From Candidatus Eiseniibacteriota bacterium (lineage in GTDB: Bacteria; Orphanbacterota; Orphanbacteria; Orphanbacterales; Orphanbacteraceae), in contig JAJRWB010000001.1 in assembly GCA_024276995.1 (NCBI GenBank), positions 62,001 to 126,000 of the forward strand: a stretch of DNA of 64,000 nt, in the 5' to 3' direction. How positions within the stretch are numbered: the first letter of the stretch is position 1; each line of letters starts with the position of its first letter. This document shows, piece by piece, positions 9,219 to 18,441 of the stretch. The translations under genes were made by a program, and so were the position numbers. The notes under the pieces were generated by a model. That model was not told the DNA's origin and did no database searches. It saw nothing but the letters and a program-made list of their open reading frames with translations.

Positions 9219-10613
9219 TCATCGACGCGCCGCGGTTTCGGAGAGAAACGATTCGAGGCGCGCCGCGGCGCGGGCGTGGATCGCCTCGTTCCGCTCCCGC
9301 TTCCTCCTCTTCTTTCCGGAGAGCCGGGGGAAGAGGCCGAAGTGGATATTCGTCGGTTGAAACGTGGCGGCGTCGCTTTCGCGCAGATGCCGGAGGAGCG
9401 CCCCGACCGCCGTCTCATCGGGCCACCGGAGGGGGGGCAGTCCCGCCAGGCGGCGCGACGCGGCGATGCCCGCCACGAGGCCGACGGTGGTCGACTCGAG
9501 GTACCCTTCCACCCCGGTGATCTGCCCCGCGATCCGTATATGGGGCGCTTGCTTCAGCGTGAGGTCGTCTTCGAGGAGCGCGGGGGAGCAGAGATATGTG
9601 TTCCTATGCAAACTGCCGTAGCGGAGGAACTCCGCCTTCTCCAACCCGGGCAGGGTACGGAAAATCCTCTCTTGCTCCCCCCGGCGCATGCGACTCTGGC
9701 AACCGACGAGATTCCACGCGGTTCCTTCTCGGTTCTCGCGCCGGAGCTGGATCACGGCGTGCGGCATCTTCCCCGTCCGCGGATCGATCAGGCCGACCGG
9801 TTTCATCGGCCCGAAGGCGAGGGTGTTTCTTCCCCTCCGGGCGATCTCCTCGATGGGGAGACACCCATCGAAGAAGAGAGACTCCTCGAACTCGTGAACC
9901 GGGTAGAGTTCGGCGGCGAGAATCGAATCGACGAAACGGAGATAGGTTTTCTCGTCGAGCGGGACGTTGAGATAATCACCGGCGCCCCCTTTCCCGTAGC
10001 GGGAGGCGGCGAAGAGGGGGGGCGACGAGATCGAGTCGTCGCTCACCACCGGGGAGATCGCGTCGTAGAAATAGAGGCGGCCGGCGCCGGTGATCGAACC
10101 GAGCGTTTCCGCGAGAGGTGCCGAGGTAAGGGGGCCGGTGGCGACAATCGTCTCCCCCGAATCGGGAAGGCGGCTCGCCTCGTCGCGGACGACCTCGATG
10201 AGCGGCTCCTTCTCGATGCGCGCCGTGATCCCCCGTGCGAAGAGATCGCGATCGACCGCGAGCGCCGAGCCGGCCGGCACGGCGGAGCGGTCCCCGACGT
10301 CGAGCACGAGCGAACCGAACCGCCGCAGCTCGGCCTTGAGGATGGCGGGGGCCGACGGGAGTCGGTCCGACTTGAACGAGTTCGAGCAGACGAGTTCGGC
10401 GAGCCGCCCGGTGGAGTGCGCTTCGGTCGAACGGCGGGGGCGCATCTCGACGAGACGGACGGTGAAGCCTTTCCGGGCGAGCTGCCACGCCGCCTCGCAG
10501 CCGGCGAGGCCGCCGCCGATAACGAGGACGTCCCTCCCCTGGGGATCAGACCGTTTCGCCGGAAAGCTCCTTCTTCGCCCTGCATTTCGAATCGGCGCAT
10601 TCGAGGAAGGCAC
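9219..10613 (-). CDS. trmFO: Methylenetetrahydrofolate-tRNA (uracil-54-C5) methyltransferase TrmFO
   Basis: 464 aa, as usual for TrmFO/Gid. The FAD-binding GxGxxG motif (DVLVIGGGLAGCEAAWQLA) and the GID-family blocks LVCSNSFKSD, YFYDAISPV and the C-terminal TNIHFGLFP segment are present. It methylates U54 in the tRNA T-loop using folate and FADH2. No start codon lies between the topA stop and the FAD motif, so the ATG at 10613 inside topA (68-base overlap) is taken. The topA-trmFO-xerC-hslVU order is the same as in Firmicutes. Confidence 0.94.
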   Translation of the reverse strand: MPSSNAPIRNAGRRRSFPAKRSDPQGRDVLVIGGGLAGCEAAWQLARKGFTVRLVEMRPRRSTEAHSTGRLAELVCSNSFKSDRLPSAPAILKAELRRFGSLVLDVGDRSAVPAGSALAVDRDLFARGITARIEKEPLIEVVRDEASRLPDSGETIVATGPLTSAPLAETLGSITGAGRLYFYDAISPVVSDDSISSPPLFAASRYGKGGAGDYLNVPLDEKTYLRFVDSILAAELYPVHEFEESLFFDGCLPIEEIARRGRNTLAFGPMKPVGLIDPRTGKMPHAVIQLRRENREGTAWNLVGCQSRMRRGEQERIFRTLPGLEKAEFLRYGSLHRNTYLCSPALLEDDLTLKQAPHIRIAGQITGVEGYLESTTVGLVAGIAASRRLAGLPPLRWPDETAVGALLRHLRESDAATFQPTNIHFGLFPRLSGKKRRKRERNEAIHARAAARLESFLSETAARR

Positions 10614-12789
10614 CCCGCGCCTTCGTCTGCTTCTCCACCATCACGGGGAATCCGCACGCGGGGCACTTCTCGTTGACGGGACGGTTCCAGAGGGCGAACT
10701 TGCAATCGGGATAGCCCGAGCATCCGTAGAATGTCTTTCCCCCGCGCGTGCGTTTCTCTGTCAGCTCGCCGTCGCACTCTTCCCTCGGGCATTTGACCCC
10801 CACCGGGATCGATCGTGTGCTGCGACACTCCGGGTAGCGCGAGCAGGCGAGGAACCTGCCGAACCGGCCCGACTTGATCACCATGTCGCCGCCGCACTCG
10901 GAGCATTTCTCTCCGGTCGGTTCCGGCTCCTCCCCTTCGAGCGGGCGGGTGTGCTTGCATTCGGGGTACGATGTGCAGGCGAGGAATTTCCCGTTCCTCC
11001 CCCATCGCTCCTTCATCGGGTTGCCGCACTTCTCGCACAGGATGTCGGTGGTTTTCTGCAGCTCCGCCTTCACTTCCGCCGCCTTCTCGTCGATCGTGTC
11101 GAGATCCTCCCGGAAGCGGTTGTAGAACTGCTCGACCACGTCGCGCCAGTTATCCCTTCCATCCTCGATCTTGTCGAGTTCCGCTTCCATCCTCGCGGTG
11201 AACGAGACGTTGAACACATTCTGGAACCCCACGAGAAGAAACTTGAGAACATCCCTCCCGAGGCGGGTGGGATGGAAACGCTGCTTCTCCCGTTCGATGT
11301 ACTTTCTCTGGATCAGTGTCGTGGTGATCGACGCGTACGTGCTCGGCCGCCCGATGCCGTTCGCCTCGAGTTCCTTCACGAGGCTCGCGTCGGTGTAGCG
11401 CGACGGCGGCTGGGTGAAGTGCTGGTCCTTTCGAACCTCGTCGAGACGCGCCGCCTCCCCCTTTTCGATCACCGGGAGAAGCCGGTCCTTACCGTCACCC
11501 CCCTTGCGGGCGTCGGGCGCTTCCTGAAACGCCTTCAGATACCCGAGGCTCCGCATGACCGACCCATTGGCCCTGAATAGGTATTTCCCTCCCGTGATGT
11601 CGACCGCGGTCTGGTCGTACACGGCGGGATTCATCTGGCTCGCCACGAAACGGCTCCAGATCAGCTCGTAGACCCGGCTTTGGTCCCGGGTGAGTTTCCC
11701 CTTCAGCTCTCCGGGCGTGCGGAGCACCGATGTGGGACGGATCGCCTCGTGGGCGTCCTGGGCGCCTTTCTTTTTCTTATAGAGATTCGGTTTCGCCGGC
11801 AGATCGCCGGCACCGAAGGCGGTTTGGATGTAGGCACGCACCTCCTCGATCGCCTCGTCGGCGATGCGGGTCGAGTCGGTTCTCATGTAGGTGATCAGCC
11901 CGACGGGATCGCCGTCGATCTCCACGCCCTCATAGAGGCCCTGGGCGATCTGCATCGTCTTGCGCGCCGAAAACATGAAGCGCTTCGCCGCTTCCTGCTG
12001 CAGCGTGGATGTGATGAAGGGGGGCGAGGGCTTCCGGCGGCGGACCTTCTTCTCCACGCGTGTCACGGTGAAGTCGAGCTCGGCGAGCTCGCCGGCGATC
12101 GCCGCCGCACTCTCGCCGTCGGTGACCTTCGCCTTCTCTCCGTCGATTTCGAACAGCGACGCCTCGAAGGGCTGCTTCGCCGCCCCGGTGAACGTGCCGT
12201 CGATGCTCCAGAACTCCTCGGGAATGAACTTCTCGATCTCCTCTTCCCTCTCGCAGATGATCCTCAGGGCGACCGATTGCACGCGCCCGGCGCTCGTTCC
12301 CCGGTAGATCGCTTTCCATAGAAGAGGGCTGATCAGGTAGCCGACGAGGCGGTCGAGAATCCTGCGCGCCTGCTGGGCGTCGACCTTCTGCCGGTCGATA
12401 CCCACCGGGTTCTCGATCGCCTCGCGGATCGCCTTCTCGGTGATCTCGTTGAAGAGGATTCTCCGGATCTCCGCCCCGTTGCCGTTGCTCTGGGAGAGGT
12501 ACTTCTCCAGGTGGTAGGCGATCGCCTCCCCCTCGCGGTCGTGGTCGGGGGCGAGGAATATCTTCTCCGCGCGGGCCGCGGCCTTCTTGATCTCCTGGAG
12601 GATCTTTCCCTTCCCCCGGATAATGATGTACTTCGGTTCGAACCGATGCTCGATGTCGACGCCGAGTTCCCTTTTCGGCAGGTCGCGCACGTGTCCCATG
12701 GAGGCCTTCACCACGAAGTCCTTGCCGAGAAACTTGTTGATCGTTCGAGCTTTCGCGGGGGATTCGACGATCACCAATGATTTCGCCAT
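10546..12789 (-). CDS. topA: DNA topoisomerase I
   Basis: 747 aa. The Toprim domain (SLVIVESPAKARTI, acidic triad in APDHDREGEA) is followed by the type IA core with the catalytic Tyr in GLITYMRTDSTR. Four C-terminal zinc ribbons of the CxxC...C(x)nC type are present from about residue 580 to 740, each with a C-(S)-YPEC-like half. It relaxes negatively supercoiled DNA. It heads the topA-trmFO-xerC-hslV-hslU-argF run. Confidence 0.96.
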   Translation of the reverse strand: MAKSLVIVESPAKARTINKFLGKDFVVKASMGHVRDLPKRELGVDIEHRFEPKYIIIRGKGKILQEIKKAAARAEKIFLAPDHDREGEAIAYHLEKYLSQSNGNGAEIRRILFNEITEKAIREAIENPVGIDRQKVDAQQARRILDRLVGYLISPLLWKAIYRGTSAGRVQSVALRIICEREEEIEKFIPEEFWSIDGTFTGAAKQPFEASLFEIDGEKAKVTDGESAAAIAGELAELDFTVTRVEKKVRRRKPSPPFITSTLQQEAAKRFMFSARKTMQIAQGLYEGVEIDGDPVGLITYMRTDSTRIADEAIEEVRAYIQTAFGAGDLPAKPNLYKKKKGAQDAHEAIRPTSVLRTPGELKGKLTRDQSRVYELIWSRFVASQMNPAVYDQTAVDITGGKYLFRANGSVMRSLGYLKAFQEAPDARKGGDGKDRLLPVIEKGEAARLDEVRKDQHFTQPPSRYTDASLVKELEANGIGRPSTYASITTTLIQRKYIEREKQRFHPTRLGRDVLKFLLVGFQNVFNVSFTARMEAELDKIEDGRDNWRDVVEQFYNRFREDLDTIDEKAAEVKAELQKTTDILCEKCGNPMKERWGRNGKFLACTSYPECKHTRPLEGEEPEPTGEKCSECGGDMVIKSGRFGRFLACSRYPECRSTRSIPVGVKCPREECDGELTEKRTRGGKTFYGCSGYPDCKFALWNRPVNEKCPACGFPVMVEKQTKARGAFLECADSKCRAKKELSGETV

Positions 12790-12872
12790 GATCGATCCTC
12801 GTTGTCTTCCGATGGCGGAGATTCGCGACGCTTCATCCTTTTCGGTCGCTTCGCCGGTCTCCTTTAGCGTTG

Positions 12873-13289
12873 TCAGTGGGCGGTCATCTCACCGCCGAAT
12901 CCCTCGAGCACCACGGTGCCCCCCGAAGGCCGCTCGGCGCCTTCGGCGCGGAGGAGGGCGGAAACAAGGCGGATCGCGTCGGTGGAATCGAAAGAGCCGC
13001 AATCGTTTTCGCGGATTTTCTCCAGAAATTTCTCCGCCCTTTCCGGGGGGAGGAGGCGCATCTCCTGCAGCTCGATGAAAAGCGCCTCCACATCGGCGCC
13101 CACATCGAACCGTTCGTTCTCGCGGAGAATCCTTCTCGCCGCCCCGGCGGGGCGCTTCTCGAAGGGAAGTTCGGCTTCCCCTCCGCCCGAGCCGGTGGAG
13201 AGAAGGTTCTCGAGAATCTCGCCTCCCTCTTCCGCCGTCAGGCGCATCAGGAGGTCGAGCAGGTATCGCTCGATCTGTTCGTTCGGCAT
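12873..13289 (-). CDS. DUF494/Smg-like protein (tentative)
   Basis: 138 aa from the ATG at 13289, which has an AGGAGG site 4 bases upstream. The C-terminal half has a pattern like the DUF494/Smg family: a short hydrophobic helix (EALFIELQEMRLLPPERAEKFLEKI) and a final helix (STDAIRLVSALL). Smg is encoded next to topA in many bacteria, which supports the call, but similarity is weak and no function is known. It has its own probable promoter, and 83 bases separate it from topA. Confidence 0.5.
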   Translation of the reverse strand: MPNEQIERYLLDLLMRLTAEEGGEILENLLSTGSGGGEAELPFEKRPAGAARRILRENERFDVGADVEALFIELQEMRLLPPERAEKFLEKIRENDCGSFDSTDAIRLVSALLRAEGAERPSGGTVVLEGFGGEMTAH

Positions 13290-13331
13290 CGTTCCTCCTG
13301 TGTTTCCCGTTCCTTCCGTTCCCAGAGCGGG

Positions 13332-13360
13332 AATGTAGGAACTCCCTGCCTTGGGCGCAA
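13332..13360 (-). promoter_or_regulatory. Possible promoter for the DUF494-like gene
   Basis: Minus-strand TTGCGC (13355-13360) and TACATT (13332-13337) with a 17-base spacer, about 45 bases before the start codon. Each box matches consensus at four of six positions. It lies between the secA stop and the DUF494-like start. Confidence 0.45.
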
Positions 13361-13362
13361 GA

Positions 13363-16326
13363 CTATTTTCCGCAACACGCCTTGTATTTCTTGCCGCTTC
13401 CGCACGGGCACGGCTCGTTCCGCCCCACCTTGCGCTCCCGGCGCTGGACGGTGGCCGTCTTCGCCGGCACCGGCCCACCACCGGCCGCTCTTCTTCCAGG
13501 CGCCCCGCCGGACGCGGACATGGCGCTCACCGAATCATGGGATTCCCTGAGCCGGAGCGGTCTCGCGGGAGCGCGCCTCGGCGGCGCCTTCAGGTTGATC
13601 GGCATATATAGATGACGGATCGTTTCTCTGTCGATCCGGAGGATTAACTCCCGGAAGAGCTCGAACGCTTCGCTCTTGTATTCGAGGAGGGGATCCTTCT
13701 GGCCGTACGCCCTCAGGCCGATGCCCGATTTCAGCCCGTCGAGTTCATAGAGATGGTCTTTCCACTGGTCGTCCAGCTTGGAGAGCATCACCCCCCGTTC
13801 GAACTCGACGATCAGCTCGGGAGGCATGTTTTGCTCTTCCAGGAACGCGACCCTCGCTTCGCGGCGACTCGTGTAGAGTTCCTTCGCATGGCGGAGGATT
13901 TCCGCCTTCACCTCTTCCTTCTCCGGTTTCGGCTCTTCGAGGATCGCCAGGTCGAAAGGATCGAGGAAGATCTCCCCCAAAGCCGCTTTCATCTCGGGCA
14001 CATCCCACTCCTCGCTGAACTCGCCCCTGTCGAGAAAGTCCGCGGTGAGCGTATCGATCACGTCCTCGAGGGTGATCTCGAATTCCTCGCGAAGATCGTC
14101 GGCCTTCAGGATGCTGTCCCGACGGTTGTAGATCACCTCCCGCTGCTGGTTCATCACGTCGTCGTACTTGAGGAGGTGTTTCCGGATCTCGAAATTGTGG
14201 GCCTCCACCTTCTTCTGCGCCCTTTCGATCGCCCTCGAGACGAGGGGATGCTCGATCACCTCCCCTTCCTGGAGGCCGATCCGGTCCATCACCCCCGCGA
14301 TCCTTTCGGGGGCGAACAACCGCATCAGGTCGTCTTCCAGGGAGAGATAGAAACGGCTCGAGCCGGGATCGCCCTGGCGTCCCGCGCGTCCCCGGAGCTG
14401 GCGGTCGATCCGGCGGCTTTCGTGGCGCTCGGTGCCGACGATATGGAGTCCTCCGACTTCGACCACCCCCGGCCCGAGCTTGATATCGGTGCCGCGGCCC
14501 GCCATGTTCGTCGCGATCGTCACCGAATGGAGTTCCCCGGCGCGGGCGACGATCTCCGCCTCCCCCTGGTGGTTCTTCGCGTTCAGCACGTTGTGGGGAA
14601 TCTTCATCCGTTTGAGGATGCGGGAGATCGTCTCCGATACTTCCACCGAAACGGTGCCCACGAGCACCGGCTGGCCCCGCTTGTAGGCGTCGGCGATCTC
14701 CTGTACGAGGGCGTTGTATTTCTCCCGCCTCGTCTTGAGGATCACGTCTTGGTCGTCGATGCGGATCACCGGGACGTGCGTGGGAATCACAACGACGTCG
14801 AGTTTATAGATTTCAAAGAACTCCGATGCTTCCGTTTCCGCCGTGCCGGTCATCCCGGAGAGCTTGTCGTACATGCGGAAGAAGTTCTGGAGCGTGATGG
14901 TGGCGAAAGTCTGCGTCTCCTTCTCGATGACCACGCCCTCTTTCGCCTCGAGCGCCTGGTGGAGTCCCTCGGAGAATCGCCTTCCCGGCATGAGACGGCC
15001 GGTGAACTCATCGACGATCATCACCTTGCCGTCCTGCACCACGTAGTCGACATCCTTCTCGAAGAGGGAGTACGCCTTGAGAAGCTGGCGGATATTGTGG
15101 ATCACCTCGTTCCTATCGATATAAAGCTTTTGGAGCTTTTCCCGTTCCGCCACGCGGTCCGATTCGGAGAGACCTTCCGTATGGTCGATGCGGTGCAGCT
15201 CCTCCGGCAGGTCGGGAATGGTGAACAGGTCGGGGTCGTCGGGGGAAAGGAAGGTGCGGCCCTTCTCGGTGAGATCGATGGAGTGCGCCTTTTCATCCAT
15301 GGAATAGAAGAGATCTTCGTCCACCTCGGAGAGTTTCTTTTCGCGCATGAAATCCGCTTCCACCGAATTGATCAGCTTGCGGATACCCGGTTCCTGGACG
15401 ATCTTGGTGAATTTCCGGCTCTTCGGCTGACCCCGGCGCACCTGGAGGAGCTGGATTCCCGCGGCGTAGCGGTCGTCCTCGTCCCCCGTGGCGAGAAGCT
15501 TCTGAGCCTCGCGGACGAGATCGTTCACCCATTCGGTCTGGTGCCGCACGAGGGCGCGCACCGGGTCGCGCACCTTGTCGAACTGGTGACTCGACTGCGC
15601 CACCGGCCCGGAAATGATCAGCGGTGTTCGCGCCTCGTCGATCAGCACCGAATCGACCTCGTCGACAATGGCGTAATAGAAGCCCCGCTGAACCTGGTTC
15701 TCCCTGTGGGTGGCCATGTTGTCCCGCAGGTAGTCGAAGCCGAACTCGTTGTTTGTTCCGTAGGTAATGTCGCACCGGTACTGTTCCCGCCTCGTGGCCG
15801 GGTCCATGTCGTGCTGGATGCAGCCGACGGTCAGACCGAGGTACTCGAAGATCGCCCCCATCCATTCCTTGTCGCGCCGTGCGAGATAATCGTTCACCGT
15901 GACGAGATGCGCGCCCTTGCCGGGGAGGGCGTTCAAGTAGAGGGGCATGGTGGCCACCAACGTCTTCCCTTCGCCGGTGGCCATCTCGGCGATCTTCCCC
16001 TGGTGGAGCACGATCCCGCCGATGAGCTGGACATCGTAGGGAACCATGTTCCATTCCATCTGCATGCCGCTCACGTACCACGTCCGGCCGCAAAGTCGCC
16101 GGCACGCTTCCTTCACGACGGCGAACGCCTCGGGAAGGAGATCGTCGAGCGTCTCCCCCGCTTCGAGTCTTTCCCGGAAACGGCCGGTCATCCCCTTCAG
16201 TTCCTCTTCCGAAAGAGAGGCGTACGATTCGAAGTGGCCGTTGATCTCGTCGACCAGGGGGCGGAGGCGTTTCACCTCCCGCTCATTCTTCGTCCCGATG
16301 AATTTCGTGATCAGCTTGCCGATCAT
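13363..16326 (-). CDS. secA: Preprotein translocase ATPase SecA
   Basis: 987 aa from the ATG at 16326 (GGAG site upstream; the protein then begins MIGKLITKFIG like other SecA). It has Walker A (ATGEGKTLVA), the DEVDSVLIDEARTPLIISGP block, the second NBD with GRAGRQGDPGSS, and a C-terminal zinc-binding tail (CPCGSGKKYKACCGK) that contacts SecB or ribosomes. A roughly 80-residue insertion before the helicase region (VNDLVREAQKLLATGDEDDRYAAG...) is also seen in Bacteroidota-type SecA. It drives Sec export of the many signal-peptide proteins in this window. Confidence 0.97.
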   Translation of the reverse strand: MIGKLITKFIGTKNEREVKRLRPLVDEINGHFESYASLSEEELKGMTGRFRERLEAGETLDDLLPEAFAVVKEACRRLCGRTWYVSGMQMEWNMVPYDVQLIGGIVLHQGKIAEMATGEGKTLVATMPLYLNALPGKGAHLVTVNDYLARRDKEWMGAIFEYLGLTVGCIQHDMDPATRREQYRCDITYGTNNEFGFDYLRDNMATHRENQVQRGFYYAIVDEVDSVLIDEARTPLIISGPVAQSSHQFDKVRDPVRALVRHQTEWVNDLVREAQKLLATGDEDDRYAAGIQLLQVRRGQPKSRKFTKIVQEPGIRKLINSVEADFMREKKLSEVDEDLFYSMDEKAHSIDLTEKGRTFLSPDDPDLFTIPDLPEELHRIDHTEGLSESDRVAEREKLQKLYIDRNEVIHNIRQLLKAYSLFEKDVDYVVQDGKVMIVDEFTGRLMPGRRFSEGLHQALEAKEGVVIEKETQTFATITLQNFFRMYDKLSGMTGTAETEASEFFEIYKLDVVVIPTHVPVIRIDDQDVILKTRREKYNALVQEIADAYKRGQPVLVGTVSVEVSETISRILKRMKIPHNVLNAKNHQGEAEIVARAGELHSVTIATNMAGRGTDIKLGPGVVEVGGLHIVGTERHESRRIDRQLRGRAGRQGDPGSSRFYLSLEDDLMRLFAPERIAGVMDRIGLQEGEVIEHPLVSRAIERAQKKVEAHNFEIRKHLLKYDDVMNQQREVIYNRRDSILKADDLREEFEITLEDVIDTLTADFLDRGEFSEEWDVPEMKAALGEIFLDPFDLAILEEPKPEKEEVKAEILRHAKELYTSRREARVAFLEEQNMPPELIVEFERGVMLSKLDDQWKDHLYELDGLKSGIGLRAYGQKDPLLEYKSEAFELFRELILRIDRETIRHLYMPINLKAPPRRAPARPLRLRESHDSVSAMSASGGAPGRRAAGGGPVPAKTATVQRRERKVGRNEPCPCGSGKKYKACCGK

Positions 16327-16396
16327 AACGTTCTCCACCGCGCGGCGGGCGCTCATGCGAATCGGGCCTCGCCGCCGGACATTCTTCTACACACGC

Positions 16397-16425
16397 GACC
16401 CCGGGGGGAAGACCCCGGGGCGAGG
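16397..16425 (-). other. GC-rich inverted repeat in the secA leader
   Basis: Two copies of the self-complementary octamer CCCCGGGG, separated by a short linker, lie about 75-95 bases before the secA start. They can pair with one another into a very stable hairpin. No T-run follows on the minus strand, so it is more likely a leader structure or partial attenuator than a full terminator for the upstream gene. Confidence 0.35.
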
Positions 16426-16494
16426 AAACGAACGGAGGCGAAGCCTATAAGCCGTTACGGGCTCGACGGTTCGTCAACCGCAGCCTTTGTTGTA

Positions 16495-16523
16495 GTAGTA
16501 CAATGCCTCCCGCGGTCTGTCAA
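16495..16523 (-). promoter_or_regulatory. Possible promoter for secA
   Basis: Minus-strand TTGACA (16518-16523) and TACTAC (16495-16500) with a 17-base spacer, overlapping the stop of the upstream PQQ-propeller gene. The -35 box is perfect and the -10 box weak. It predicts a leader of about 160 bases that contains the GC-rich inverted repeat. Confidence 0.45.
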
Positions 16524-18403
16524 GGCGATTCGGAGTCGCCGAGAGAGAGGGCGAGGAAGCGGCCCTGGTTCGTTCCGACGAAAAGGGCGTTCCCCGCGAT
16601 GGCGGGACTCGAGTAAACGGCACCCCCCAGATCGCTTCGCCAAAGAGGGTGGCCCGACTCGATATCGAGGGCGTAGAGATACCGGTCGTACGAGGCGACG
16701 TACGCCACGCCGTCGCGGACCACGGGGGACGAGGGGACCCGCTCCCCGGTGGGATAGCTCCATAGGATCTCTCCCGTCGCCTTCGACAGGCAAAGCACGG
16801 TGCCGTCTTCCGTGCCGATCACGATGCGGTCCTCGGCGATCGCCGCCGTGGAGTGGACCGGCCGGCCGACATCGGCCGACCAGACCTGCTCCCCGGTGGC
16901 GGCGCGGAGACGGTAGACTGTTCCGCCGCGGGAGCCGATGAACAGGTCGTCTCCCGCGATGGCGGGCGAAGCGTAGAGGGGGCCGCCTGTGCGAAGGCGC
17001 CAGAGGAGACTGCCGTCGCTCCGCCTGAGGCCGTAAACGTGCCTGTCGAGCGAGCCGATCACGACGACGTCGCCCGTCACGGCTGGGGAGGACCAGATGG
17101 CGTCCCCCGTCCTGTAGCTCCAGATCTCATCGCCGGTGGCGGCGTCGACGGCATGGAGGTTCTTGTCGTACGAACCGATGAACACGACACCGCCGCGCAC
17201 CGCCGGCGATGAGACGATCTTTCCCCCCGTGGGGAAACGCCACATTTCCTCCCCCGTGTTCCGGTCGACGGCGACCACCGCACCGCCGTACTCGCCGAAG
17301 AAAAGGAGCGTCCCGGCGACGGCGGGAGAGGAGCCGACTCCTCCCGGCCCCGGCGCTTTCCAGAGAGGTTCGCCCGACAATGTGAAGGCGTACACCATGC
17401 CGTCGCGGCAGCCGACCGCCACCGTGCCGTCGAAGATCACAGGTGACGATGTGACGGCGCCTCCGGCGGTGAAACTCCACAGCCGCTCTCCGGCGGGGAT
17501 CGCCGGCGGCGCGACGGGGGCTTTCGCGCCTTGCGTGAGGGCGGGCGCCGACGGCTCGTCCACCGGAACGGACGGTTCCGCCCGGAGCGATTCCTCCGGC
17601 ATCGACGCGGTCCGATCCCGTTGGTTCACACGGTAACGGAAGAAGAGCGCGCTCGCCGCGAAAAGGAGAATCGCCGCCACCAGGAGGGGGTTGCGCATCT
17701 GCCTCGGCCGCCTTCGCTCCTCGGGCGCTTCCGGTTCGACCGCGGCGGGACGATGAGCCGGCGCGCCGGGATCGTCCTTCGTCTCGCCGAGCACCGCCCG
17801 GCCGAGAATCTCCACCGTCTCTTCGCCGCCGGGCACCGGAGACTCCCCCTCTTCCCATGGGTCGTCGAGGCGGATCGAAATGCCGGCGGTGCTTCCCGCG
17901 ACGATCACTCGGCCGTGTTCGGCCTCCGCCGGACCGCCTCCGGGAAAGTTGTCTTCGAAAGCTCCGTCGAGAAGGGCGATCGAACCGCCACGGCCAAGCC
18001 GCACCGTCTCGAACCCGTTCCCCTTCGCCGGGCGGTCCGTCCCGGGCGGCGGGTGGAGCCGCATTGGCCCTTTCCGGTAGAGATGGAGTTCTCCCTCCGC
18101 CCTGTCGAGGATCGCCACAGCGGCGTGAATCTTCTCGAGGGCACCGGCGCTGCCGTGGCGACTCGACTCGTCGAGGGCGTAGGCGACCGTGTCGCGCAGT
18201 TTTTCCCTCGGCTCGAGGAACGGAGGTCCGGAGTAGAAGCGGGAGACGAGATCCTGGAAAAGTCTCCTCGCGGTGCCCGGCGTCTCCCCCGACCGCTCGG
18301 CGGGCCGGAGATAGATGTGCAGCGAGGGGATCTCCCTTCCGGGGGCGCTTCCGTCGTAGGTCAGTGCATCCCATCGGGCGATGACGGTGTTTCGTTCGGG
18401 CAA
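16520..18403 (-). CDS. Membrane protein with PQQ-type beta-propeller and PP2C-like N-terminus
   Basis: About 627 aa from the TTG at 18403, which has a GAGGG site; a TTG six codons upstream is possible. Residues up to about 235 resemble a PP2C/SpoIIE-type phosphatase fold (AVAILDRAEGELHLYRKGPM, then RLGRGGSIALLDGAF), but key metal residues are not clear. One membrane helix follows (NPLLVAAILLFAASALFF). The C-terminal 330 residues are PQQ-like propeller repeats with the recurring pattern G-x-x-x-(S/A)SPA...G-x-x-(Y/V)A-(L/V)D-x-x-(T/S)G-x-x-x-W. It could be a sensor tied to an envelope propeller. It lies at the end of the guaA-lytic transglycosylase-NHL run. Confidence 0.7.
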   Translation of the reverse strand: MPERNTVIARWDALTYDGSAPGREIPSLHIYLRPAERSGETPGTARRLFQDLVSRFYSGPPFLEPREKLRDTVAYALDESSRHGSAGALEKIHAAVAILDRAEGELHLYRKGPMRLHPPPGTDRPAKGNGFETVRLGRGGSIALLDGAFEDNFPGGGPAEAEHGRVIVAGSTAGISIRLDDPWEEGESPVPGGEETVEILGRAVLGETKDDPGAPAHRPAAVEPEAPEERRRPRQMRNPLLVAAILLFAASALFFRYRVNQRDRTASMPEESLRAEPSVPVDEPSAPALTQGAKAPVAPPAIPAGERLWSFTAGGAVTSSPVIFDGTVAVGCRDGMVYAFTLSGEPLWKAPGPGGVGSSPAVAGTLLFFGEYGGAVVAVDRNTGEEMWRFPTGGKIVSSPAVRGGVVFIGSYDKNLHAVDAATGDEIWSYRTGDAIWSSPAVTGDVVVIGSLDRHVYGLRRSDGSLLWRLRTGGPLYASPAIAGDDLFIGSRGGTVYRLRAATGEQVWSADVGRPVHSTAAIAEDRIVIGTEDGTVLCLSKATGEILWSYPTGERVPSSPVVRDGVAYVASYDRYLYALDIESGHPLWRSDLGGAVYSSPAIAGNALFVGTNQGRFLALSLGDSESP

Positions 18404-18441
18404 AGTGCACCCTCGTTCCAAGGGAAACGACTCTTCCCAAA

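Noticed and set aside
13753-16941. Plus-strand open frame of about 1060 codons opposite secA
   Set aside because: It is antisense to a complete, motif-perfect secA gene. The high GC content leaves few stops in this phase, and the peptide shows no domain and an odd His/Arg/Leu composition.
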